From NCBI GenBank assembly GCA_030149245.1, contig JASBRX010000034.1:1-41628 (forward strand): 41,628 bases of DNA, written 5' to 3'. Each line of letters begins with the position of its first letter. Position 1 is the first letter of the stretch. The translations under genes and the position numbers were made by a program. The DNA is from Sphingomonas bacterium. Lineage in GTDB: Bacteria > Pseudomonadota > Alphaproteobacteria > Sphingomonadales > Sphingomonadaceae. The notes under the pieces were generated by a model, which ran no database searches, was not told the DNA's origin, and worked only from the letters and a program-made list of their open reading frames with translations. Below, piece after piece: positions 9,391-17,613 of the stretch.

Positions 9391-9480
9391 CGTCGCCCCG
9401 GGCCTGACTCGGGGTCCCGCTGCCTTGGGCGACGGTGAAGAAGCTGGACCCCGGCTCAAGGCCGGGGTGACGGAGAGGGT
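9391..9480. repeat. Palindromic intergenic repeat, copy 2 (between hisS and prfA)
   Basis: This element is related to the one at 8193-8280. Shared phrases are cgtcgccccgg, ggggtcccgctgcctt and a right half like cccggctcaaggccggg(g/a)tgacg. It forms strong hairpins, one being CCCCGGCtcaagGCCGGGG. It occupies almost the whole gap between the hisS stop and the prfA start. Confidence 0.75.
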
Positions 9481-9486
9481 TGCGAT

Positions 9487-10734
9487 TCATGCTGACTGAT
9501 ATGCCCCAACGATCTGATGGATCGTCGCCATATCCAGGTCGCTCTCGCGCACGACCCGAACGCCCTTGGTCATTGCACCATCACGCAGGTCCACAGAGAT
9601 AATGATTTCCGGCTCAGCCTTGACCGCTTTATCGTACCGCTTCTTGGGGCTGCCCGTCGCATACAATTCGACCGAAACACCAACGCGACGTAGCTCGGAC
9701 ACAAGCTGCAGCGCACTAGTCTCAAATGCGCGGTTCTCCACCACTACTGCGACTTCCGGTCGCTCCGCCGCCGGCTCCGCCAACAACATCCCCAGCCGTT
9801 CGATCCCGGCGGCCCAGCCCACGCCCGGAGTCTCCGGCCCGCCCAGATTGCCGATCAGCCCATCATAGCGCCCACCGGCCAGCACCGTGCCCTGCGCGCC
9901 CAGCCGGTCTGTGACGAACTCGAACGCGGTGTGGCGGTAATAGTCGAGCCCACGCACCAGCCGCGCATTGCGCGTCCACGCCACGCCCGCCGCGTCCAGC
10001 CCGCTGGTCACCGCCTCGAAAAACGCCCGCGCTTCATCGGTCAGATAGGCATCGATATCCGGCGCCGAATCCGCAATTGGCCGGTCGCGCGGGTCCTTCG
10101 AATCCAGAATCCGCATCGGATTCTTCTCGAGCCGCGTCAGGCTATCCTCCGACAGCTCCCCGCGATGCGCCTCGAAATGCGCGACCAAAGCCGCGCGCCA
10201 CGCCTCGCGCGTCTCGGCATCGCCCAGCGTGTTGAGCTGCAACGTCACGCCCTCGGCGATCCCCAGCTCCTTGAGCAACTGGTCCGCCATCGTCAGCAAT
10301 TCGACATCGGCCTGCGGTTCCGCTGCCCCAATGATCTCGGCGTCGATCTGGTGAAACTGGCGATAGCGCCCCTTTTGCGGGCGTTCGTAACGGAACACCG
10401 GCCCGTGCGTGGTCAGCTTGAGCGGCGCATATTGCTGCCACCCCTCGGTGATGTACGCCCGGCAAATCCCCGCAGTGAATTCGGGCCGCAGCGTCAGCAA
10501 CTCGTCGCCACGATCGGGGAAGGTGTACATTTCCTTCGACACCACGTCCGACGTCTCGCCCATCGAACGCGCGAACACATTGGTCGCCTCGAACACCGGC
10601 ACCTGCACGTGCTGGAAGCAATAAAGCCGCCGCACATGCTCGAACGCCTCGACCACGCGGGCGAAGCGGCGCTGTTCGTCGCCAAAGATGTCCTGCGTGC
10701 CACGCACGCGGCGGGGGGTCTCGATCCGTGCCAT
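9487..10734 (-). CDS. hisS: Histidyl-tRNA synthetase
   Basis: This 415-residue class II aminoacyl-tRNA synthetase charges tRNA-His. The N-terminal [14 protein letters not shown] opening is characteristic. Class II motif 2 is seen near [20 protein letters not shown] (about residues 111-130). The histidine-specific loops [15 protein letters not shown] (about 260-274) and GGRYDGLI (about 288-295) follow, then motif 3 near [11 protein letters not shown]-terminal anticodon-binding domain begins at about residue 325. It is the first gene of the minus-strand hisS-prfA-prmC group and is divergent from miaB with an 83-base gap that should hold both promoters. Confidence 0.97.
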   Translation of the reverse strand: MARIETPRRVRGTQDIFGDEQRRFARVVEAFEHVRRLYCFQHVQVPVFEATNVFARSMGETSDVVSKEMYTFPDRGDELLTLRPEFTAGICRAYITEGWQQYAPLKLTTHGPVFRYERPQKGRYRQFHQIDAEIIGAAEPQADVELLTMADQLLKELGIAEGVTLQLNTLGDAETREAWRAALVAHFEAHRGELSEDSLTRLEKNPMRILDSKDPRDRPIADSAPDIDAYLTDEARAFFEAVTSGLDAAGVAWTRNARLVRGLDYYRHTAFEFVTDRLGAQGTVLAGGRYDGLIGNLGGPETPGVGWAAGIERLGMLLAEPAAERPEVAVVVENRAFETSALQLVSELRRVGVSVELYATGSPKKRYDKAVKAEPEIIISVDLRDGAMTKGVRVVRESDLDMATIHQIVGAYQSA

Positions 10735-10817
10735 TTGGGGCGGCTATCTATTGGCAGCGCGGGCGGAACGCCAGAGGCGGTTTCGCGGCCCCCGCCAATC
10801 CACTATAGGCCCGCGCC

Positions 10818-12134
10818 ATGAACGCCCCCACCACCCCCAAGACCTATCACGTCAAATCCTTCGGCTGTCAGATGAACGTCTATGACGGCGAGCGCATGGC
10901 CGAGCTGATGGCGGCGCAGGGCATGACCGCCGCGGCAGACGCCGACAGCGCCGACCTGATCGTCCTCAACACCTGCCATATCCGCGAAAAGGCGACCGAG
11001 AAGGTCTATTCGGACATCGGCCGCGTCCGCAAGAATGCCCGCCTCGCCGACCGCGCCGCGCCGATGATCGCCGTCGCGGGCTGCGTCGCGCAGGCCGAAG
11101 GGGAGGAGATCGCCAACCGCGCCAAGGTCGATATCGTGGTCGGGCCCCAAGCCTATCACAACCTCCCCGACCTCGTCGCCCAGGCCTCGGCACAGGGCCG
11201 CGCGATCGACACCGACATGCCCGCCATCGCCAAGTTCGGCGCGCTCCCCGCCCGGCGCAAGACCGGCCCGACCGCCTTCCTGACGGTGCAGGAAGGGTGC
11301 GACAAATTCTGCACCTATTGCGTCGTCCCCTATACGCGCGGGGCCGAGGTCAGCCGGCCGTTTGCCGCGATCGTTGATGAGGCGAAGTCGCTGGTCGACG
11401 CCGGCGCGCGCGAGATCACCTTGCTCGGCCAGAACGTCAATGCGTGGGACGATGACGCGGGCACCGGCCTGCACGGCCTGATCGCCGCGCTCGACCGGAT
11501 CGAAGGGCTGGCGCGCATCCGCTATACCACCAGCCATCCCAATGACATGAAGGAAGGGCTGATCCGCGCGCATGCGGAGGTCGAAAAGCTGATGCCGTTC
11601 CTCCATCTGCCGGTGCAGGCGGGCAATGACCGCATCCTGAAAGCGATGAACCGCAGCCACAGCCGCGATTCATATCTGCGCATCCTCGACCGCGTCCGCG
11701 CCGCACGGCCCGACATCGCGCTGTCGGGCGACTTCATCGTCGGCTTCCCCGGCGAGACCGAGGCGGAGTTCCGCGACACGCTCAGCCTGGTCGACGCGGT
11801 CGGCTATGCCCAGTGTTTCAGCTTCAAATACTCGCCCCGCCCCGGCACCCCGGCAGCGGAGATGGACGGCGCGGTGCCGGAAGAGGTGATGGACGACCGC
11901 CTCCAGCGCCTTCAGGCGGCACTCAACCGCGATCAGGCCGCGTTCAACGCCGCGAGCGTCGGCAAGACCTGCACGGTGCTGATCGAGCGCAAGGGCAAGC
12001 TGCCCGGGCAGATGCTGGGGAAGTCGCCGTGGTTGCAGTCGGTCCATCTGATGACGGATGCGGCGATCGGCGATCTGGTGACGGTGCGGATCGAGAGCGC
12101 CGGGCCGAATTCGCTGGCAGGGGTGGCGCAGTAA
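10818..12134 (+). CDS. miaB: tRNA-2-methylthio-N6-dimethylallyladenosine synthase
   Basis: This 438-residue radical-SAM methylthiotransferase converts i6A37 to ms2i6A37 in tRNAs reading UNN codons. The N-terminal UPF0004 domain has the three cluster cysteines in FGCQMN (C17), NTCHIR and AGCVAQ. The radical-SAM CxxxCxxC motif is C161, C165, C168 in GCDKFCTYC, and a C-terminal TRAM-like domain starts near residue 375. Length is standard. It opens the conserved alphaproteobacterial cluster miaB-phoH-ybeY-corC-lnt-metK-trmB, here separated from phoH by an M61 peptidase gene. It is followed five bases after its stop by a strong hairpin that may end its transcript. Confidence 0.97.
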   Translation: MNAPTTPKTYHVKSFGCQMNVYDGERMAELMAAQGMTAAADADSADLIVLNTCHIREKATEKVYSDIGRVRKNARLADRAAPMIAVAGCVAQAEGEEIANRAKVDIVVGPQAYHNLPDLVAQASAQGRAIDTDMPAIAKFGALPARRKTGPTAFLTVQEGCDKFCTYCVVPYTRGAEVSRPFAAIVDEAKSLVDAGAREITLLGQNVNAWDDDAGTGLHGLIAALDRIEGLARIRYTTSHPNDMKEGLIRAHAEVEKLMPFLHLPVQAGNDRILKAMNRSHSRDSYLRILDRVRAARPDIALSGDFIVGFPGETEAEFRDTLSLVDAVGYAQCFSFKYSPRPGTPAAEMDGAVPEEVMDDRLQRLQAALNRDQAAFNAASVGKTCTVLIERKGKLPGQMLGKSPWLQSVHLMTDAAIGDLVTVRIESAGPNSLAGVAQ

Positions 12135-12138
12135 AATT

Positions 12139-12315
12139 CCTCCCCTGCCCCGCAGGGGAGGTGGCAGCGCGCAGCGCTGACGGAGGGGCGGCCGCGCAGA
12201 CGGCCGAAACGGCTCGGCAAAATTCCGCCCTCTGCGGGGCGGCCCCTCCACCACCGCCTTCGGCGGCGGTCCCCCTCCCCCAGCAAGCTGGTGGAGGAAT
12301 TGGTCGTCCATCTGG
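12139..12315. repeat. GC-rich palindromic intergenic element downstream of miaB
   Basis: This begins with a perfect 10-base-pair hairpin (12139-12148 with 12152-12161, loop CCC). Further palindromic blocks follow, including ggcggccgcgcagacggcc and accgccttcggcggcggt. The right part repeats the theme in inverted form (ctccaccaccgcc ... caagctggtggagg). It resembles the composite repeats frequently found between genes of sphingomonads. It extends up to the region just before the M61 peptidase start. Confidence 0.7.
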
Positions 12316-12347
12316 ACACCGCCCATCCACTCCGCCACCTTCCCCCG

Positions 12348-14225
12348 ATGCACCTGACCTCGACCGCGCGCCTGTTCGCGCTCGCCACCCCGCTCCTCCT
12401 CGCCACCACCGCGCTCGCACAGCAAGCCAAAGACCCCGGCCCCAACGCCCCGGTTTCCTACGAACTCAGCTTCGACAACGCCGCGCAGCGCGAGGCGCGG
12501 ATCGCGGTCACCTATCGCGACCTCAAGCCCGGCGCGGTCGAGTTCCGCATGGCCCGCTCCTCCCCCGGCCGCTACGCGATCCATGAATTCGCCAAGAACG
12601 TCTATTCGGTCTCGGCCAGGGACGGCGCGGGCCGCGATCTGAAGATCGACCGCAGCGATCCCTATAGCTGGCGGGTCAGCGGCCATGACGGCACCGTCAC
12701 CTTCGCCTACACCCTCTATGGCGACCGCGGCGACGGCACCTACAGCCAGATCGACCAGACCCACGCGCATCTCAACATGCCTGCGACCCTGATCTGGGCG
12801 GCGGGCTATGACGATCGCCCGATCCGCGTCACCTTCCGCCCGGCCGACCCGAAGTGGAAGATCGCGACCCAGCTTCCGCCCGTAGCCGGAAATGCGACGA
12901 CCTTCTGGGCGCCGCATCTCCAGTATCTGCTCGACAGCCCGACCGAGCTATCCGACCACCATCTGCGCGAATGGACGATCAGCTCGGGCGGCAGGACCCA
13001 GACGATCCGCCTCGCCGTGCACAGCGCCGACACGCCCGAAACCATCGACGCCTATGCGGAGAAGGCCAGGAAGGTGGTCGCCGAGCAGATCCGCATCTTC
13101 GGCACCGCGCCCGACTTCGACTTCGGCACCTACACCTTCATCGCCGACTATGTGCCGCAGATCAGCGGCGACGGGATGGAGCACCGCAACTCGACGATCA
13201 TCAGCCAGCCGCGCACACTGGCGGCGGGCAAGTTCGCCCAGCTCGGTACGCTGAGCCACGAATTCATCCATGCCTGGAATGTCGAGCGGCTGCGCCCGGC
13301 GGAGTTGGAGCCGTTCGACTTCACCCAGGCCGATCCCACCCCGTCCCTGTGGTTCGCGGAGGGCTTCACGCAATATTACGGCCCGCTGGCGATCCTGCGC
13401 GCGAAGGAGGCGACGTTGGACGCCACGCTGGCGGGGCTGGGTGGCACGCTGGACTTCATCGTCAACAACTCTGCCCGCCACTACGGATCGCCGCAGGAGA
13501 TGAGCCTGCGCGCCCCGTTCGTCGATGCCGCCGCGTCGATCGACCCTGTGAATGAACGGATCTTCGCCTCTTACTACCCCTATGGCGCGGTGGTCGCGCT
13601 CGCGCTCGACCTGACATTGCGTCGGGATTTCGACACCGATCTCGACGCCTATATGCGCCATCTGTGGAAGCAGCATGGTGCGGCCCAAAGCAATTACGCC
13701 CCGGCCAAACCCTACACGACCGCCGATCTCGAAGCCGGGCTTGCCGAACTCACCCGTGACCCCAGTTTCGCGAAGCAGTTTTTCGACGCGCATATCCGCG
13801 GCAGCGCCCTGCCCGATTTCGCGCCGTTGCTCGCCCAGGCCGGGTTGGTGCTGCGCCCGGCCGATGCAAGCAAGGCATGGATCGGCGCGGGCAATGTCAC
13901 CGGCGGCGGCGACGAACCGGTCCGGCTCGCGGAAATCCCCGTCCCCGGCAGCCCGATCTACGCCGCCGGCCTGAATCGTGGCGACACGATTACCGCGCTC
14001 GATGGCAAGCTGATCGCGACTCCCGCCGACTGGCGCACCGCGCTCGCCGCGATGAAGCCAGGCCAGCCGGTCGCGATCACCTTTGCGACCCGCGCTGGTC
14101 CCGGTAGCGCGACGATCACTCCGGTTGCCGACCCGAAGCTGACGATCATGACGCTCGAAAAGGCCGGCGGCGAGCTGACCGAGGCGCAGCGCGCCTTCCG
14201 CCGCGCCTGGCTCGGCACGGACTGA
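12348..14225 (+). CDS. M61 family metallopeptidase (glycyl aminopeptidase-like), secreted
   Basis: This protein of about 625 residues begins with a signal peptide (ARLFALATPLLLATTALAQ). The N-terminal beta domain (about residues 35-200) is followed by the M61 catalytic domain with zinc motif HEFIHAWNVERLRP (H304, E305, H308) and the downstream glutamate in FAEGFTQYY (E338). A C-terminal PDZ-like domain (about residues 530-610) contains GSPIYAAGLNRGDTITALDG. M61 enzymes are periplasmic aminopeptidases with preference for Gly/Ala. An in-frame ATG at 12291 was rejected because it would translate part of the palindromic repeat and bury the signal peptide. The gene sits between miaB and phoH, which are usually close neighbours. 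Confidence 0.9.
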   Translation: MHLTSTARLFALATPLLLATTALAQQAKDPGPNAPVSYELSFDNAAQREARIAVTYRDLKPGAVEFRMARSSPGRYAIHEFAKNVYSVSARDGAGRDLKIDRSDPYSWRVSGHDGTVTFAYTLYGDRGDGTYSQIDQTHAHLNMPATLIWAAGYDDRPIRVTFRPADPKWKIATQLPPVAGNATTFWAPHLQYLLDSPTELSDHHLREWTISSGGRTQTIRLAVHSADTPETIDAYAEKARKVVAEQIRIFGTAPDFDFGTYTFIADYVPQISGDGMEHRNSTIISQPRTLAAGKFAQLGTLSHEFIHAWNVERLRPAELEPFDFTQADPTPSLWFAEGFTQYYGPLAILRAKEATLDATLAGLGGTLDFIVNNSARHYGSPQEMSLRAPFVDAAASIDPVNERIFASYYPYGAVVALALDLTLRRDFDTDLDAYMRHLWKQHGAAQSNYAPAKPYTTADLEAGLAELTRDPSFAKQFFDAHIRGSALPDFAPLLAQAGLVLRPADASKAWIGAGNVTGGGDEPVRLAEIPVPGSPIYAAGLNRGDTITALDGKLIATPADWRTALAAMKPGQPVAITFATRAGPGSATITPVADPKLTIMTLEKAGGELTEAQRAFRRAWLGTD

Positions 14226-14478
14226 ACCGCCCACTGTTGCCCCGCTGCGTCACCCCCGCTGCCAATCGGCATCGGGGGGCGATTTCCGCTGTCCTACTCG
14301 CCCCGGCTCTGCCATCCTCGCACCACGACATGCGAAACGGAACCCCCGCGCTGCACACCGGTTCGGCCCATCATGGCCCGCTGTCGCCCCACCACGCGCA
14401 TTTCTGTCAGATTTGTCAGCCAATGCTGACGCCGAACGATGCGCGACATCGTGACCTTCAAGACCGCGAAAGGACCGC

Positions 14479-15483
14479 ATGAGCCGCAAGCCCGTCCCCG
14501 CCCAACATGGTCAGCGCGCCCGCGTCGAGGTCAATTTCGACCGCCCGCAGCTGCTCCCGCAACTGTTCGGCGAATATGACAGCAACATCCTCGCGCTGGA
14601 GGAGCGGCTCGGCGTCTACATCCACGCCAGGGGGCAGCGCGTGGTGATCGAGGGCAGCGCCGAAGCCGTCGCCCATGCCCGCGAAGTGCTGATCGAACTG
14701 CACAGCCGGGTGATTCGCGGTGAGGCGATCGATCCCGGCCTGATCGATGCGGTGATCGCCATGTCGATCGAACCGATGCTGACCGGCATCGTCCGAGCGG
14801 AAAATGATGAGGGCGCGGCGCCGCCCATCATGATCCGCACGCGCAACAAGACGATCGTCCCGCGCTCGCTCACCCAGACGACGTACATGCGCGCGCTGAT
14901 CTCCAACGACATCATCTTCGCGCTTGGCCCCGCGGGCACCGGCAAGACCTATCTCGCGGTCGCGCAGGCGGTGGCGCAGCTGATCACCGGGTCGGTCAAG
15001 CGCCTGATCCTCTCGCGCCCGGCGGTCGAGGCGGGCGAGCGGCTCGGCTTCCTGCCCGGCGACATGAAGGACAAGGTCGACCCCTATCTGCGTCCGCTCT
15101 ATGACGCGCTCTATGACTGCCTGCCGGCCGAACAGGTCGAGCGGCGGATCGCCAGCGGGGAGATCGAGATCGCCCCGATCGCCTTCATGCGCGGTCGCAC
15201 GCTGGCCGACGCCTTCGTGATCCTCGACGAGGCGCAGAATACCACGCCGATGCAGATGAAGATGTTCCTCACCCGCTTCGGCCAGAACAGCCGCATGGTG
15301 GTGTGCGGCGACCCCAAGCAGACCGACCTGCCCGGCGGCCCGGGCGCGAGCGGCCTCAACGACGCAGTCAACAAGCTGGAGGGGATCGAGGGCATGGCCT
15401 TCGTCCGCTTCGGCATCGGCGACGTCGTCCGCCACCCGATCGTGGGGCGGATCGTCGACGCCTATGAGGGCGGAGACAATTGA
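14479..15483 (+). CDS. PhoH family ATPase (YbeZ-like)
   Basis: This 334-residue protein has an N-terminal KH-like segment (about residues 15-80) and a PhoH P-loop ATPase domain: Walker A GPAGTGKTYLA near residue 150 and Walker B FVILDEAQNTT near residue 248, followed by SRMVVCGDPKQTDLPGG. The family partners YbeY in rRNA maturation in several bacteria. The ATG is preceded by AAAGGA. The TGA stop overlaps an ATG (TGATG at 15481-15485) exactly as expected for coupling to a next gene, but what follows is the vapBC operator rather than ybeY. In most alphaproteobacteria phoH and ybeY are adjacent. Confidence 0.95.
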   Translation: MSRKPVPAQHGQRARVEVNFDRPQLLPQLFGEYDSNILALEERLGVYIHARGQRVVIEGSAEAVAHAREVLIELHSRVIRGEAIDPGLIDAVIAMSIEPMLTGIVRAENDEGAAPPIMIRTRNKTIVPRSLTQTTYMRALISNDIIFALGPAGTGKTYLAVAQAVAQLITGSVKRLILSRPAVEAGERLGFLPGDMKDKVDPYLRPLYDALYDCLPAEQVERRIASGEIEIAPIAFMRGRTLADAFVILDEAQNTTPMQMKMFLTRFGQNSRMVVCGDPKQTDLPGGPGASGLNDAVNKLEGIEGMAFVRFGIGDVVRHPIVGRIVDAYEGGDN

Positions 15484-15487
15484 TGTC

Positions 15488-15519
15488 GGGATATCCCTAG
15501 ACTATATTCGGGATATCCC
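15488..15519. promoter_or_regulatory. vapBC operator: two GGGATATCCC palindromes around a -10 box
   Basis: Two identical perfect 10-base palindromes, GGGATATCCC, lie at 15488-15497 and 15510-15519. They are 22 bases apart start to start (two helical turns), with an AT-rich ACTATATT segment between them that could be a -10 region. The second palindrome ends 14 bases before the vapB ATG. The layout is that of an autoregulated toxin-antitoxin operator bound by a VapB or VapBC dimer pair. Confidence 0.75.
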
Positions 15520-15533
15520 TTTGGAGCTGAACG

Positions 15534-15788
15534 ATGGGCGCGCTGTACATCAAGGACCAGAAGACGGCATTCCTGGCGGAGCGGGTCGCCAAGAAGCTCG
15601 GTACGACGAAGACCGAAGCCGTGCGGCAGGCGTTGGAGGCGATCGATGCGAAGTTCGAGGATGATATGGCGAGACAGCGCTCCACGCGCGAACTGATGGT
15701 CGAGTTCTGGAAGCGGCACCCCTTGCCCGAAACGCTAGGACCAATCCCCGACAAGGCGTTCTATGACGAACTGTCGGGCGATCTGTGA
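15534..15788 (+). CDS. vapB: VapB-type antitoxin (Rv0623-like)
   Basis: This 84-residue antitoxin would bind and silence the downstream VapC RNase and repress its own promoter. The N-terminal segment (MGALYIKDQKTAFLAERVAK, then KTEAVRQALEAI) matches the Rv0623-type transcription-factor antitoxin family, with a ribbon-helix-helix-like DNA-binding part. The C-terminal part (about residues 45-84) would be the toxin-neutralising tail. The ATG has the good Shine-Dalgarno TTGGAGC. Its stop overlaps the vapC GTG start by four bases (GTGA). It is inserted between phoH and ybeY. Confidence 0.88.
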   Translation: MGALYIKDQKTAFLAERVAKKLGTTKTEAVRQALEAIDAKFEDDMARQRSTRELMVEFWKRHPLPETLGPIPDKAFYDELSGDL

Positions 15789-16183
15789 TCTGCTTCATCG
15801 ACGCGTCAGTGATCGTGGCGATCATCGGAAGGGAGGACGATTGGGAAGTGTTCGCCGATCAGCTCGACGACTATGCTGAAAGGCTGTGGTCGGCGACGTC
15901 CTATTGGGAGAGCGTCATGGCGCTATCCCAGCGGCTAAAGAGTTCGATCGAGTCGGCAGAAGAGATTGTTCGCGATTTCGCTTCGGTCCATGGCCTCCAG
16001 CTCGTGCCCATTGATTTTCCTGAAGCCAAGCTGGCGATGGAAGCTGCGCGCCGCTACGGCAAAGGTTCCGGCCACCCCGCCCGCCTCAACATGGGCGACT
16101 GTTTCGCCTATGCCTGTGCCAAGGCCCACAACGCCCGCTTGCTCTACAAGGGCGATGACTTCGCCAGAACGGACCTCGCCTGA
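15785..16183 (+). CDS. vapC: VapC toxin, PIN-domain ribonuclease
   Basis: This 132-residue PIN-domain endoribonuclease is typical in length. Acidic active-site residues are visible: D6 in FIDAS, E42 in YWESVMA, D105 in NMGDCFAYACA and D123 in KGDDF. VapC toxins cleave tRNA or rRNA when released from VapB. The GTG start overlaps the vapB stop. The vapC stop TGA shares one base with the ybeY ATG (TGATG at 16181-16185), so ribosomes finishing the toxin are placed directly on ybeY. All key residues are present, so the toxin looks intact. Confidence 0.9.
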   Translation: MICFIDASVIVAIIGREDDWEVFADQLDDYAERLWSATSYWESVMALSQRLKSSIESAEEIVRDFASVHGLQLVPIDFPEAKLAMEAARRYGKGSGHPARLNMGDCFAYACAKAHNARLLYKGDDFARTDLA

Positions 16184-16692
16184 TGCTTGACGTTGCCGTC
16201 CAGACCGAACCCGGCTGGCCCGACCATGACTGGGACGCGATTGGCGCAAAGGCAGCTGCCGCCGCGCTCGCGCAGACGCCCTATGGCTATCTCGCCACCA
16301 GCGACGCGGCGATCGAGGTCGCGGTGCGCCTGACCGACGATGTCGAGGTCCATCAGCTCAACGCGCAATATCGGCAAAAGGACAAGCCGACCAACGTCCT
16401 GTCCTTCCCGATGATCGAACCCGATCTGATCGAATCGCTCACGCAAAACAGCGACGATGGCGAGGTCATCCTGGGCGACATCATCCTCGCCCACGGCGTC
16501 TGCGCGCGCGAGGCGGAAGAAAAGGGCTTCACCGTGGAGCAGCATGCGACGCACCTGATTGTCCACGGGGTGCTGCATTTGCTAGGTTACGACCATCAGG
16601 GGGATTCCGAAGCCGAAGCGATGGAGTCGATGGAGCGCGCCGCGCTCGCAACTCTGGGGATCCCTGACCCCTATCTGATATGCGAGGATTGA
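16183..16692 (+). CDS. ybeY: Endoribonuclease YbeY (rRNA maturation factor)
   Basis: This 169-residue zinc-dependent endoribonuclease is involved in 16S rRNA 3' maturation and ribosome quality control. The signature H-x3-H-x5-H is H128, H132, H138 in VHGVLHLLGYDH. The substrate-binding region includes YRQKDKPTNVLSFP (about residues 62-75). The ATG overlaps the vapC stop by one base, with no room for its own promoter after vapC. Its expression should therefore come from the phoH and/or vapBC promoters. Downstream it runs into corC, as in other alphaproteobacteria. Confidence 0.96.
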   Translation: MLDVAVQTEPGWPDHDWDAIGAKAAAAALAQTPYGYLATSDAAIEVAVRLTDDVEVHQLNAQYRQKDKPTNVLSFPMIEPDLIESLTQNSDDGEVILGDIILAHGVCAREAEEKGFTVEQHATHLIVHGVLHLLGYDHQGDSEAEAMESMERAALATLGIPDPYLICED

Positions 16693-16700
16693 ACGCCAAC

Positions 16701-17609
16701 ATGACGGACGGCCCCAGTAGCAACGGGAACGGCGACAGTAGTAGCGAAGGCGGAATATGGCGCGGCCTTCGCGCGCTGCTCTTTGGTGAAGAGCAGAACG
16801 AAACCCTGCGTGAGCGCATCGAGGATGCGATCGATGAGGCCGATGGCGACAACAAGCCCGCCAAGGGCGACCTCTCGCCGCTCGAGCGCAAGATGCTCCG
16901 CAACCTTCTCCATTTCGGTGAGCGCGACGCGGGCGATGTCGGCGTGCCGCGCGCGGACATCATCGCCGTCGACGAAGCGACCAGCTTTGCCGAACTGGTC
17001 CAGATCTTTGCCGAGGCTGGGCACAGCCGCCTGCCGGTTTATCGCGAGAAGCTCGATCGCGTCATCGGCATGATTCACGTCAAGGACGTGTTCGCCGTCC
17101 TCGCCGCTGGCGCCGGCCCGCCCGCCAAGATCACCGATCTGATGCGCCAGCCGCTCTATGTCCCGCAATCGATGGGTACGCTCGACCTGCTCGCCCAGAT
17201 GCAGGCCAGCCGCACCCACCTTGCCATCGTGCTCGACGAATATTCGGGGACCGAGGGGCTGATCACGATCGAGGATCTGGTCGAGGAGATCGTCGGCGAG
17301 ATCGACGACGAGCATGACGACGCGCCCGAAGCCTTGTGGATCCCGCTCGACAATGGCGGCTGGGATGCCGACGCCCGCGCTGAACTGGAAGATGTCGCCG
17401 CAGCGATCGATCCGCGACTGGGCGAGGTCGAGGAGGATATCGAGACGCTCGGCGGCCTTGCCTTCATCCTCGCCGGCCATGTGCCCGAAGCGGGCGAATG
17501 CCTGAAACATCCGAGCGGCTGGACGCTCGAAGTGCTCGAGGCCGACGCCACCCGCGTCCGCCGCCTGCGCCTGCACCCGCCCGAAGAATTAGCCGAAATC
17601 GAGGACTGA
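16701..17609 (+). CDS. CorC/HlyC-type CBS domain protein (hemolysin family transporter-associated)
   Basis: This protein of about 302 residues has an acidic N-terminal region followed by two CBS motifs (about residues 80-205), with DEATSFAELVQIFAEAGHSRLPVY and the ending TEGLITIEDLVEEIVGEI. A C-terminal CorC_HlyC domain spans about 215-295. It has no membrane domain, so it corresponds to the soluble CorC/TlyC type found in the phoH-ybeY-corC-lnt cluster. The family is linked to magnesium and cobalt efflux, but the mechanism is not settled. An ATG at 16680 overlapping ybeY is possible. The ATG at 16701 was chosen because an AGGA precedes it and it begins with the family-like polar leader. Confidence 0.92.
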   Translation: MTDGPSSNGNGDSSSEGGIWRGLRALLFGEEQNETLRERIEDAIDEADGDNKPAKGDLSPLERKMLRNLLHFGERDAGDVGVPRADIIAVDEATSFAELVQIFAEAGHSRLPVYREKLDRVIGMIHVKDVFAVLAAGAGPPAKITDLMRQPLYVPQSMGTLDLLAQMQASRTHLAIVLDEYSGTEGLITIEDLVEEIVGEIDDEHDDAPEALWIPLDNGGWDADARAELEDVAAAIDPRLGEVEEDIETLGGLAFILAGHVPEAGECLKHPSGWTLEVLEADATRVRRLRLHPPEELAEIED

Positions 17610-17613
17610 CCCA

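Noticed and set aside
12291..12347. Earlier start for the M61 peptidase
   Set aside because: It would translate the palindromic repeat and place 19 residues before a well-formed signal peptide.
11670..12917. Minus-strand open frame across the miaB end, repeat and M61 start
   Set aside because: It crosses two real genes and a palindromic repeat and shows no conserved motif.
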